Shown here piece by piece: positions 6,199-12,752 of a stretch of DNA of 13,226 nt. Made by a program: the position numbers and the translations under genes. Source of the DNA: Treponema sp. (GTDB taxonomy: Bacteria; Spirochaetota; Spirochaetia; Treponematales; Breznakiellaceae); assembly GCA_031266695.1 (NCBI GenBank), contig JAISAK010000354.1, positions 1-13,226 of the forward strand, read 5' to 3'. The notes under the pieces are model-generated. The model searched no databases and was not told the origin of the DNA. It worked only from the letters and a program-made list of their open reading frames with translations. The stretch's first letter is position 1. Every line of letters starts with the position of its first letter.

Positions 6199-7287
6199 TC
6201 ATTCAAGGCGGGCAAGGACCAGGCGATAGCGGTTTTCATCGTCCCGAACCCAGCGGACATCCGCCGCCACCACTTCCCCCGCGCCGCCAAGCTCAACGGG
6301 AACGGTGCGGCCGCCGCCGATAACCTGGAGCTTCGCTGTTTGGGCATTGGAAACGCCAAGGCGGACGCCGTTCTGGGCCTGAATGTTAAGCTCTCCGTCA
6401 CGCTGAAAATAGCGTTCGTTTCGGCCTGCCCGGTCACGTTCAAAAAGTATTTCCCAGCGGAAAAGGCAATAACCCTGGAAGTTTAACTGAAGGGTAAAGG
6501 GATAGGCGTTGGGGGAAGAAAAAATCACCGTAGCATTGGCAAGGCCGGCAGTATTATCGGCTTCGGCGGAAGCGGCGGGCAAAACCGCGGCCGGGACAAT
6601 GGGGGCATTGTTCATCTCAAAGCGGAGCAGCGCCCCGGTAGTGGCGTTGTTTTTGACAAAATCAGAAGCGGTTACCCTGATGTCCGGAATTCCGTCATTG
6701 TCAAGGTCTATGCCTGCTTCCTGACTCAGATCAAGAATAAGGGCGCCGCCCGGCGTATTGAGCGTAAGCGCCTCGCCGAGGCCGCTCAGCTCCAGTTTAT
6801 ACTGATTGCCCCCAAGGGAGGCAAGAACGGAATCACCCTTGTAAAAACGCCGCTCCAGGGAATCGCTGTTCATCACATGCTCGGAAACCTGCCGGATCGC
6901 GGGAGCCGCGGGTTCCGCCGTTTGGGGACGATTCAGAAAAAGAAACACCCCGCCGCCGGCACCGAGGACCGCGATAATAATAACGACGGTAAGAAAAGGT
7001 TTAAAAAAAGACCGGGGGCTTTTCAGAAGCTCCTCAACCGGAACGGGCTGTTCCTGAATCTTGTAGGCCCGGTACAGGGAGAGCAGCTCCTGTACATCAA
7101 GTTCAAGATAGGCGCCGTAATTTCTAAGGAAGCCGATAATATAGGGCTCCCCGGGGAAGCCGGAAAAATTTTCATTCTCAAGAGCTTCAAGGTAACGGAC
7201 AGCAATATTCGTTTCCCTGCCGATCTGATCAAGGCTCAGATCCTTTTCTTTACGGGTATTCCTTAATTTTTCACCCAGGGAGTCCAC
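6199..7287 (-). CDS. rodZ: RodZ-like helix-turn-helix membrane protein
   Basis: RodZ links the MreB cytoskeleton to the wall-elongation machinery. This 362-residue protein has the RodZ order: a Cro/C1-type helix-turn-helix (about 5-70, with GEPYIIGFLRNYGAYL), a basic juxtamembrane stretch, one transmembrane segment (about 97-118), an Ala/Pro linker, and a C-terminal beta-rich domain (about 252-345) resembling DUF4115. Between them lies DLDNDGIPD (194-202), a loop like those that bind calcium. The start is GTG at 7287, with AGGAGG (7294-7299) six bases away. It follows the lolA-like stop by 17 bp and precedes rimO by 13 bp, so all three form one operon. If RodZ is correct, the C-terminal part is periplasmic. 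A membrane-anchored regulator of another kind is the main alternative. Confidence 0.82.
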   Translation of the reverse strand: MDSLGEKLRNTRKEKDLSLDQIGRETNIAVRYLEALENENFSGFPGEPYIIGFLRNYGAYLELDVQELLSLYRAYKIQEQPVPVEELLKSPRSFFKPFLTVVIIIAVLGAGGGVFLFLNRPQTAEPAAPAIRQVSEHVMNSDSLERRFYKGDSVLASLGGNQYKLELSGLGEALTLNTPGGALILDLSQEAGIDLDNDGIPDIRVTASDFVKNNATTGALLRFEMNNAPIVPAAVLPAASAEADNTAGLANATVIFSSPNAYPFTLQLNFQGYCLFRWEILFERDRAGRNERYFQRDGELNIQAQNGVRLGVSNAQTAKLQVIGGGRTVPVELGGAGEVVAADVRWVRDDENRYRLVLARLE

Positions 7288-7304
7288 CGTGTTCCTCCTG
7301 TGCT

Positions 7305-7991
7305 TTAATCGGTATCCCGAAACAGAAAATTGTTGTATACATTTGCCGATGCCGGAGAGTCGTAGATAAAGCGCTGCTCCGGAATCCCCTGATTGATTTT
7401 GACATTGGTAAAATCAAACTGAACAAGGCCTTCCGCAATTGTCCGCCCCTCAATGCGGCGGATCAGCATGGTATCGGGATTGATGTGGAGGATAATTTCC
7501 CTGAAGCCTTCCGATACGGAACGCCGGGTAAGCCTGAGTTTTACTACCCCTTCCTGCGATCCCGAATCAAGGGGAACCGGATCCGGGCCGGTGATAAACG
7601 AGGGAACATAGTTGCGCCGGAGCAGGGAAAGGCCCTGGGCGCTTGCCAGGGACGCGCCGGAAGAAGCGGAACGCCGGCTTTGGGCGATGTTCTGATTCAG
7701 CACCGCCCTGTATTCGGGGAGATACACCGTCAACTGTTCGCCGTTGGAAACAATGACCTGCTCGGAAGGCCGGGTAAAATCAATGCGCAAAAAATTGGGA
7801 CTCAAGTGGCTTACATTCCCCAGCATCTCGGTGCTGCCCGAATGGATAACGATGTTGGCTTCGTAATCCCTGATAATCCCGTAACGTTCCGATACCATTT
7901 CAAGGTAGCGTTCCGCGGTAATAATTTCCTGGGAAGGGATAAAAGAAATACAAATCCCCAAAAACGCAAAAAACAAAATTTTTTTCTTCAC
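7305..7991 (-). CDS. lolA: LolA-like outer-membrane lipoprotein carrier protein
   Basis: LolA chaperones lipoproteins across the periplasm to the outer membrane. With the start used here the product has 228 residues: a KKK-plus-hydrophobic Sec signal (about 1-20), then a LolA-type domain with the pattern YEANIVIHSGS...GNVSHLSPNFLRIDFTRPSEQVIVSNGEQLTVYLPEY, in which a non-polar groove of beta strands is expected. I chose GTG at 7991 because GAGG precedes it at 8 bp and the signal peptide begins there; a TTG at 8027 would add 12 polar residues. LGIC at 11-14 is not a standard lipobox. First gene of the lolA-rodZ-rimO operon, read from the promoter at 8071-8100. The family assignment rests on pattern; a related periplasmic carrier or sigma-regulatory domain is possible. 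Confidence 0.75.
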   Translation of the reverse strand: MKKKILFFAFLGICISFIPSQEIITAERYLEMVSERYGIIRDYEANIVIHSGSTEMLGNVSHLSPNFLRIDFTRPSEQVIVSNGEQLTVYLPEYRAVLNQNIAQSRRSASSGASLASAQGLSLLRRNYVPSFITGPDPVPLDSGSQEGVVKLRLTRRSVSEGFREIILHINPDTMLIRRIEGRTIAEGLVQFDFTNVKINQGIPEQRFIYDSPASANVYNNFLFRDTD

Positions 7992-8070
7992 CGGTTCAAC
8001 CTCATTGGACTTGTTCCAAAACTTCAATTTCCGAACAATCCTATTTTTTAAAAAACTTACTGCTGTTTTG

Positions 8071-8100
8071 ATACTAGATCAGAGCAAGAAGAAAGTGCAA
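8071..8100 (-). promoter_or_regulatory. Likely promoter of the lolA-rodZ-rimO operon
   Basis: On the minus strand TTGCAC (8100-8095, five of six matches to TTGACA) is followed after 18 bp by TAGTAT (8076-8071, four of six to TATAAT). It would start transcription near 8064, about 70 bases before the GTG chosen for lolA. Confidence 0.5.
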
Positions 8101-8141
8101 GGGGCGGAAAACACGCCGCCGCGCCCTTTCGGGTAAAATAT

Positions 8142-8171
8142 TTGACACAATCCACTATGTTATTCTAAACT
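8142..8171 (+). promoter_or_regulatory. Likely promoter of the M15 peptidase gene
   Basis: A perfect TTGACA (8142-8147) is followed after 18 bp by TAAACT (8166-8171, four of six to TATAAT). It would start transcription near 8178, about 57 bases before the preferred TTG start. The opposite promoter lies 41 bp away, so the 8028-8204 gap is a divergent promoter region. Confidence 0.55.
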
Positions 8172-8234
8172 ATTCCCGGTAAAGTTGCCTAAAGCCGCCG
8201 GAATTTGAATATTTTGAATATAAGGAATTTTATT

Positions 8235-9287
8235 TTGTTATACATTTTTATTCGAAGAAAAATACTTCCCTGCTGCCTGTTTTTCCTGGGGTTGAGCCTT
8301 GTCTTTGGGGCCGGGAAAACTCAAAAGACAAATGCCGAGGGAACAGCCGGGGAAGCGCCGGTTCCGGGTGCCGGGGCATTGACGGAAAACGGGCCCGATC
8401 AGAACCCCGGCGATTTTGCGGCGCCGCCCTTTGACACGGATTCCCGGCGCCGTGCCGGGCAGGTCATCAAAGCCCTTGCCGCCGCCTACCCTGACCGCAT
8501 TGTTCGGACAGAATTCCGCAGAGGCGACTGGGCGCTAAAGCTCCGCAGTACGCCAATCACCGTTCTTGATGTTTTAGCCAAAAACGACGAGGGAACCTGG
8601 TTCTATTACGCGGGCGGAAGGCTGCTTCCGGAGGAACTTCTGGACAGGGCGGAAGATTACGATCCCCAGCCTTTTTACAACTACCCCCCGGAGATGCCCC
8701 CCTGGAGGGAACCAAGTCCCGGGGAAGCGGCGCGTTTCCGTGAAATGGCCGGCCGCCGCCGTGAACATCCGCCGAAACGTTCCCAGCATTTTTACGATGC
8801 CCTTTGGCGCGCGGGGACAAGGGATGAATCCTACGAACGGGTAAAGTCGATGCGCTTTCTTGGCCGTACGGTGATGATCCACTACGCAATACTGGAAGAG
8901 CTCTCCCTCGTCGAAGAACTTATTCTAACCCGGGCAAAAACCGATCCGGAGCTGCGCGCCTGGGTCAACAGCATAAGCACTCTTGAGGGCTGGGCCTGGC
9001 GGAGCATCGCCGATACCCAGAGCCGAAGCTTCCACGCCTACGGCGCGGCCATCGACATTCTTCCCGGGTCCCTTGGCGGAAAAGAAACATACTGGCTCTG
9101 GACGGCGCGCGCCAGGCCGGATTGGTGGATGGTGCCTTACGATAAGCGTTTCCATCCGCCCGACGCGGCAATCAAAGCCTTTGAATCCCGCGGATTCATC
9201 TGGGGCGGCAAGTGGGTCTTCTACGATACAATGCACTTTGAATACCGTCCCGAAATTTTGATCCTGGGCGGGCCTCTGGCGGAATAA
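8235..9287 (+). CDS. Secreted M15-family peptidoglycan peptidase
   Basis: The C-terminal domain (about 205-350) is an M15-type zinc peptidase, related to D-Ala-D-Ala carboxypeptidases and L-Ala-D-Glu endopeptidases that cut cell-wall peptides. Zinc ligands are H267 and D274 in SFHAYGAAID, and H334 in DTMHFE; D331 stands where the catalytic acid lies in DxxH members, and GFIWGG (320-325) is typical. The N-terminus has a basic/hydrophobic signal (about 7-26), then a Gly/Ala/Pro linker and a 100-residue region (70-200) I do not recognise. Start choice: TTG 8235 has AAGGAA (8222-8227) at 7 bp; TTG 8205 opens the same frame with a poorer site. No ATG is available nearby. Wall remodelling in the periplasm is inferred; the exact bond cut is unknown. 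Confidence 0.8.
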   Translation: MLYIFIRRKILPCCLFFLGLSLVFGAGKTQKTNAEGTAGEAPVPGAGALTENGPDQNPGDFAAPPFDTDSRRRAGQVIKALAAAYPDRIVRTEFRRGDWALKLRSTPITVLDVLAKNDEGTWFYYAGGRLLPEELLDRAEDYDPQPFYNYPPEMPPWREPSPGEAARFREMAGRRREHPPKRSQHFYDALWRAGTRDESYERVKSMRFLGRTVMIHYAILEELSLVEELILTRAKTDPELRAWVNSISTLEGWAWRSIADTQSRSFHAYGAAIDILPGSLGGKETYWLWTARARPDWWMVPYDKRFHPPDAAIKAFESRGFIWGGKWVFYDTMHFEYRPEILILGGPLAE

Positions 9288-9299
9288 TTTTTCTCCGGC

Positions 9300-9312
9300 T
9301 ATAATCGTTATA
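9300..9312. promoter_or_regulatory. TATAA-TCG-TTATA element with operator half-site before the TetR gene
   Basis: These 13 bases form a short palindrome and include TCGTTATA (9305-9312), whose complement TATAACGA is identical over 8 bases to the right half of the operator-like palindrome at 12735-12752. TATAAT at 9300-9305 could be a -10 element, though no good -35 is seen. It is compatible with autoregulation by the TetR protein, but only one half-site is present. Confidence 0.35.
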
Positions 9313-9363
9313 AAGGCAGGTTTGAAGTTCTGCCGCATAAAATTTTGCGGGAGTCTTCCCGAT

Positions 9364-9954
9364 ATGTTAACCAGACGCAGACAACAGGCTATCAAAACAA
9401 GGGAAAAGATCAGCGGCGCCGCCCTCGAATTGCTGAAGATTCACACAATCGAGGAAATCGGCGTTAATGATATATGCCGGCTTGCCGGTGTGAGCGTCGG
9501 CGCCTTTTATCATTACTTCAAAAACAAGGACAATATCATTCTTGAAGTTTACCGGGATCTTGATGTCAGGTTTGAAAAGCTGGCAAAGTCGCCCCGAGTG
9601 TGCGGGCTGGGGGTCCGCGATTTTATTTTTGCGTACAGCAAATGTTATTCCGATTTTCAGATAGAGGTAGGCGCCGCTTTTGCCAGGAAGGTTTACGCCC
9701 TTCAAAGCGGGGTTTTTCTTGACGCCAAACGCCCCATCCATGCCTGCCTGCGGGAATACCTTTTGCAGAAACAGCGGGACGGAAAAATCGACGCCGCCCT
9801 TGACGTCGGGGAATTCTGCGATTACCTTATCGTGATACTGCGGGGCAATGCCTACGACTGGTGCCTTCACGAAGGATCCTACAATCTGACGGAAAAACTT
9901 TTAGCCTTTCTGGACAAGGCCCTCGCCCGGTATCTGCCTCTGCTGGACATCTAA
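9364..9954 (+). CDS. TetR-family transcriptional regulator
   Basis: This 196-residue protein starts with the TetR DNA-binding domain: RRQQAIKTREKISGAALELL, then the helix-turn-helix IGVNDICRLAGVSVGAFYHYF (about 32-52), followed by the usual KNKDNIILEVY. Residues from about 65 form a divergent, mostly helical ligand/dimer domain whose effector cannot be named. ATG 9364 has GGGAG (9349-9353) at 10 bp; TTG 9322 would add 14 residues that are not part of the domain. It ends 27 bp from the convergent end of the enoate reductase gene. Proximity and the shared half-site suggest that it controls the flavin reductase/enoate reductase pair and itself, most likely as a repressor; this is inference. Confidence 0.92.
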   Translation: MLTRRRQQAIKTREKISGAALELLKIHTIEEIGVNDICRLAGVSVGAFYHYFKNKDNIILEVYRDLDVRFEKLAKSPRVCGLGVRDFIFAYSKCYSDFQIEVGAAFARKVYALQSGVFLDAKRPIHACLREYLLQKQRDGKIDAALDVGEFCDYLIVILRGNAYDWCLHEGSYNLTEKLLAFLDKALARYLPLLDI

Positions 9955-9981
9955 AGAACCGGCAAAAAGTCCTATGGCGCG

Positions 9982-11988
9982 TTAAATATTGCTTGCTGTT
10001 TCAAAGGCGTTCCATACCGCGTACATGATGTTTGCCACCTTCATCGCATCGCCGACAAGATAGAGTTCGCCGATTTCCCCGGCGGAGTCTCCCGCTTCAA
10101 GTTCCCGGTACAGGGAGCGGTTTTCGCTGTACCCCACCGCCAGTATCACGCTGTCACAGGAAAGGGATTCCCCGCTGTTTAATAAAAGGCTGCCCCCGGC
10201 AAAGCTTTTGACCTGGGTCCCGGTTTTCAGTGTAACGCCCTTATATGGCAGAAGCTGTTCCAGCATTTCGGAATTTGCGTGGCAGAGCGGCGCATTGAGG
10301 CAGAGTATTTTCGGCAGGGCTTCGACAATGGTTACTTCGATGTTCCGTTGCCGCAGCCACAGGGCAAGTTCGCAGCCGACCAGTCCGCCGCCGGCGATCA
10401 CGGTTTTCTTTCCGGGGTCTTTTTGCCCGAGCAGCACTTCCGCGGCGGTGAAGGTTTTTGCGTCATCGCCCAGGGGAAACTTTTTCGGCGTTGATCCGGT
10501 TGCCACAATCACCGCGTCATATTCCGGGGAAGAACCGCGGATATCCTCTTTGCGCATCTCCCGGTTAAGATGTACCTCGACGCCGAGGTCTTCAAGAGTC
10601 GCCGTGTACCAGTCGGCAAGGGCTATGTCGTCTTCCTTAAAATCGGGCGCGCCGCCGGCTATTAAATTGCCGCCCAGCCGGCCGCTTTTTTCGAACAAAA
10701 CCGGTTCATGTCCGCGGAGTTTCAGTACCCGGGCGGCCTCGCAGCCGGCGGCGCCGCCCCCGGCGATCAGCACCCGCTTCGATTTTTCCGCGGGTATAAG
10801 CCGGGTTGCCCTTTCGCGGCAGGTCCGGGGGTTTACCGCGCAGTTAAGCAGGGAGTATTCCTGAATGCGGCCCATGCAGCCCTCCTGGCAGGAAAGGCAG
10901 GGGCGGATAAGGCGGGTCTTGCCGCTCCGCAGTTTTTGCACATAATCCGGGTCGGCAAGAAGGGGCCGGCCCAGGCTTACAATGTCGCAGACCCCGCCGG
11001 CGATTGCTTCGTTTGCCATGTCGGGCTTGTCCATCCTGCCGGCGCAGATGACGGGAACATCAACGGTTTCTTTCATCAGTTTTGCGAAGGGCCGGTAGAG
11101 CCCTTTTTCCTGGTACATGGGCGGGTGGGACCACCACCAGGAATCGTAGCTTCCCACATCTACGTCAAGGGCGTCGTAGCCGTATGCAACCAGCAGCTTT
11201 GCCGCCTCGACGCCTTCGGGAAGGTCCCGTCCCTTTTCAATGAATTCCTCACCCGGCAGGGCCCCGGAACGGAAATCCTTGATAAAGCTTTTTGGACTGT
11301 AACGCAGGGCCACGGGGAAATCCTTTCCGCAGCGTTCCTTGATACATTCAACAATTTCGCGGGCAAAACGCAGCCTGTTCTCAAGGCTTCCGCCGTATTC
11401 ATCGCTGCGCCGGTTGAACAGGGAAATGGCAAACTGATCGATCAGGTAGCCTTCATGCACGGCGTGAATCTCCACCCCGTCAAAGCCGGCGCGTTTGGCA
11501 TTAAAAGCGCCTTCCCCGAATTTTTTTACGATGTGTTTTATCTCGTCTTTGGCAAGCTCCCGGCAAGTCTTGTCGAGCCAGCGGTGCGGAATGGGAGAAG
11601 GCGCCACCGGCGGGTATTCACCCATATTGGTCGGCACCGTTACCCTTCCGAAGCCGCCGGACATCTGGAGAAAAATTTTCGCGTTGTAGGCGTGGATACG
11701 CTCGGTCATTTCTTTTCCGGTACGTACAAAATGAACCGGATTATGGGTAGACATGGGAACGCTCGGCCTGCCGTGTTCCTCCACCTGGTTATCGACGAAG
11801 GTAACTCCGGTAATAATCAGGCCGGCGCCGCCCTTTGCCCGCCTGGTGTAGTAGTCTATGCCGCGTTGATTAAAGCCGCCCTCGGCGTCGGAAAGCCCCA
11901 GAGGGCCCATAGGCGCCATGGAAAAGCGGTTTTTGATTTCACAGGAAAGAATTTTTACGGGAGTAAAGAGATTGCGGTATTTATTCAT
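9982..11988 (-). CDS. 2-enoate reductase-type FMN/Fe-S/FAD oxidoreductase
   Basis: The 668-residue protein has the three-cofactor layout of 2,4-dienoyl-CoA reductase and clostridial enoate reductase. Residues 1-350 form an Old Yellow Enzyme TIM barrel for FMN, with EIHAVHEGYLIDQF (173-186) carrying H175, H178 and Y181 at the active-site loop. C364, C367, C371 and C383 form a 4Fe-4S site. The C-terminal half has dinucleotide motifs GGGAAG (410-415) and GGGLVG (533-538) for FAD and NAD(P)H. Such enzymes reduce the C=C of alpha,beta-unsaturated acids (cinnamate, enoates), bile-acid intermediates or dienoyl-CoA in anaerobes. Length and the HEGYL loop favour the enoate reductase branch; the substrate is unknown. 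The ATG at 11988 has a strong AGGGGAGG close upstream. It follows the flavin reductase gene by 45 bp, presumably as one operon. Confidence 0.87.
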   Translation of the reverse strand: MNKYRNLFTPVKILSCEIKNRFSMAPMGPLGLSDAEGGFNQRGIDYYTRRAKGGAGLIITGVTFVDNQVEEHGRPSVPMSTHNPVHFVRTGKEMTERIHAYNAKIFLQMSGGFGRVTVPTNMGEYPPVAPSPIPHRWLDKTCRELAKDEIKHIVKKFGEGAFNAKRAGFDGVEIHAVHEGYLIDQFAISLFNRRSDEYGGSLENRLRFAREIVECIKERCGKDFPVALRYSPKSFIKDFRSGALPGEEFIEKGRDLPEGVEAAKLLVAYGYDALDVDVGSYDSWWWSHPPMYQEKGLYRPFAKLMKETVDVPVICAGRMDKPDMANEAIAGGVCDIVSLGRPLLADPDYVQKLRSGKTRLIRPCLSCQEGCMGRIQEYSLLNCAVNPRTCRERATRLIPAEKSKRVLIAGGGAAGCEAARVLKLRGHEPVLFEKSGRLGGNLIAGGAPDFKEDDIALADWYTATLEDLGVEVHLNREMRKEDIRGSSPEYDAVIVATGSTPKKFPLGDDAKTFTAAEVLLGQKDPGKKTVIAGGGLVGCELALWLRQRNIEVTIVEALPKILCLNAPLCHANSEMLEQLLPYKGVTLKTGTQVKSFAGGSLLLNSGESLSCDSVILAVGYSENRSLYRELEAGDSAGEIGELYLVGDAMKVANIMYAVWNAFETASNI

Positions 11989-12033
11989 ACGCCTCCCCTG
12001 ATAATAGAATTAATTCACCGAATGTATTCTATT

Positions 12034-12576
12034 TTACACCCCTTCCGGAATTTTCGCAATCATAATTTTTCGCAGGTTGATTTTTTCCCCATCCGCAATA
12101 AACCTGCCGTCACCTACGGCGTGGAAAAAGTGTTTTTCCTTGTGCTTCTCGTCAATCCAGGCCCCCACAGCGTCCAGAACAAAGATGCCGTGTTTTGTAA
12201 TGTGGTCAATGACGCGGCATTCGATGTTGGCGTAGCACTCCTTTATCAGGGGAGCGCCGACACATTTCGCCTCCAGCGGCGTCAGCTTGAACTTTTCGAA
12301 TTTATTTACCTCCGTACCCGAGCAAGAACCGATTTGAACCGTTTTTTTCGCCAGCTCAATCGTGGGTATGGCGATCACACATTCCCCGGTTTTCACAAGG
12401 GCCTTGCAGGAATAATTCCAGGGGCCTGTCATAAACGCGAACCGGGGGGTAAAATCCAGCACCATAGTCCAGGACAGGGTCATGATGTTTTGCCGGCCCT
12501 GGTCTGCGGTACTTACCAAAACAACCGGGCCGGGTTCAAGGAAGGTAAAGGCTTTATTCAGAGGAAAGGTTTTCAT
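12034..12576 (-). CDS. Flavin reductase-like FMN-binding protein
   Basis: This 180-residue protein matches the flavin-reductase-like domain family (flavoredoxin type): the N-terminal LEPGPVVLVSTADQGRQNIMTLSWTMVLDFTPRFAFMTGPWNYSCKAL pattern binds FMN, and GECVIAIPT plus the following helix, then IECRVIDH, fit the split-barrel fold. Such proteins reduce free FMN or pass electrons from NAD(P)H or ferredoxin to partners. Several cysteines are present (for example in GSCSGTE). The ATG at 12576 has GAGG at 8 bp. Being first in a two-gene operon with the enoate reductase, it may supply reduced flavin or electrons; that is inferred. The leader upstream holds a hairpin and two operator-like palindromes. 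Confidence 0.82.
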   Translation of the reverse strand: MKTFPLNKAFTFLEPGPVVLVSTADQGRQNIMTLSWTMVLDFTPRFAFMTGPWNYSCKALVKTGECVIAIPTIELAKKTVQIGSCSGTEVNKFEKFKLTPLEAKCVGAPLIKECYANIECRVIDHITKHGIFVLDAVGAWIDEKHKEKHFFHAVGDGRFIADGEKINLRKIMIAKIPEGV

Positions 12577-12648
12577 GGGGAATACCTCGTGTAAGCAGTG
12601 TACCCCATGTTTTCCGGCTGTTCCAGTCTTCCGCTTGCCGGCGGCCGG

Positions 12649-12675
12649 AATGCCACCTGGATTGACGGTGGCATT
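12649..12675. repeat. Inverted repeat AATGCCACC-N9-GGTGGCATT
   Basis: Perfect 9-bp arms (12649-12657 and 12667-12675) enclose a 9-base loop, with six consecutive G/C-rich pairs. No T-run follows on either strand, so it is not a standard terminator. It lies in the predicted 5' leader of the flavin reductase mRNA, 73 bases before its ATG, and could be an RNA hairpin or a protein site. Confidence 0.6.
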
Positions 12676-12684
12676 ATCAATGAT

Positions 12685-12690
12685 ATTATA
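12685..12690 (-). promoter_or_regulatory. Possible -10 element for the flavin reductase operon
   Basis: The minus strand reads TATAAT here, 109 bases before the ATG. The expected -35 position (about 12708-12713) reads ACTTCG, a poor match, and the palindrome 12694-12711 overlaps it and the spacer. A promoter relying on an activator, or one shut by a repressor there, would both fit. Confidence 0.4.
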
Positions 12691-12693
12691 TTA

Positions 12694-12711
12694 TTCGTCA
12701 TTAATAACGAA
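12694..12711. promoter_or_regulatory. Operator-like palindrome 1 (TTCGTCATTAATAACGAA)
   Basis: This 18-base near-perfect palindrome has arms TTCGT/ACGAA, a core ATTAAT and a single mismatched pair. It overlaps the expected -35/spacer of the flavin reductase promoter. Its sister at 12735-12752 has the same layout. TetR-family regulators bind palindromes of this size, and the TetR gene of this window is the natural candidate. Confidence 0.65.
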
Positions 12712-12734
12712 GTATCATCAATTTTACCATATAT

Positions 12735-12752
12735 ATCGTCATATATAACGAA
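12735..12752. promoter_or_regulatory. Operator-like palindrome 2 (ATCGTCATATATAACGAA)
   Basis: It shares TCGTCAT and ATAACGAA with palindrome 1 and differs mainly in the core (ATATAT instead of ATTAAT). The centres are 41 bp apart, close to four helical turns, so both sites face the same side of DNA. It ends directly at the stop codon of the hipA-like gene. Confidence 0.65.

Noticed and set aside
6186..6443. N-terminal extension of the rimO frame
   Set aside because: The frame is open to 6443, but this part overlaps rodZ, looks unlike any domain, and RimO's conserved N-terminus begins at the ATG at 6185.
7485..8051. A 188-codon plus-strand open frame
   Set aside because: It is antisense to the lolA-like gene, has no recognisable domain and runs into the divergent promoter gap.
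8101..8135. GC-rich imperfect hairpin (GGGGCGG ... CCGCGCCCTTT) as a terminator
   Set aside because: The arms pair imperfectly, no T-run follows, and it sits between two divergent promoters where no transcript needs ending.
10708..12594. A 628-codon plus-strand open frame
   Set aside because: It lies opposite the enoate reductase and flavin reductase genes, which have complete family motifs and ribosome sites. The plus-strand protein has no recognisable domain and is an antisense by-product of GC-rich codon use.
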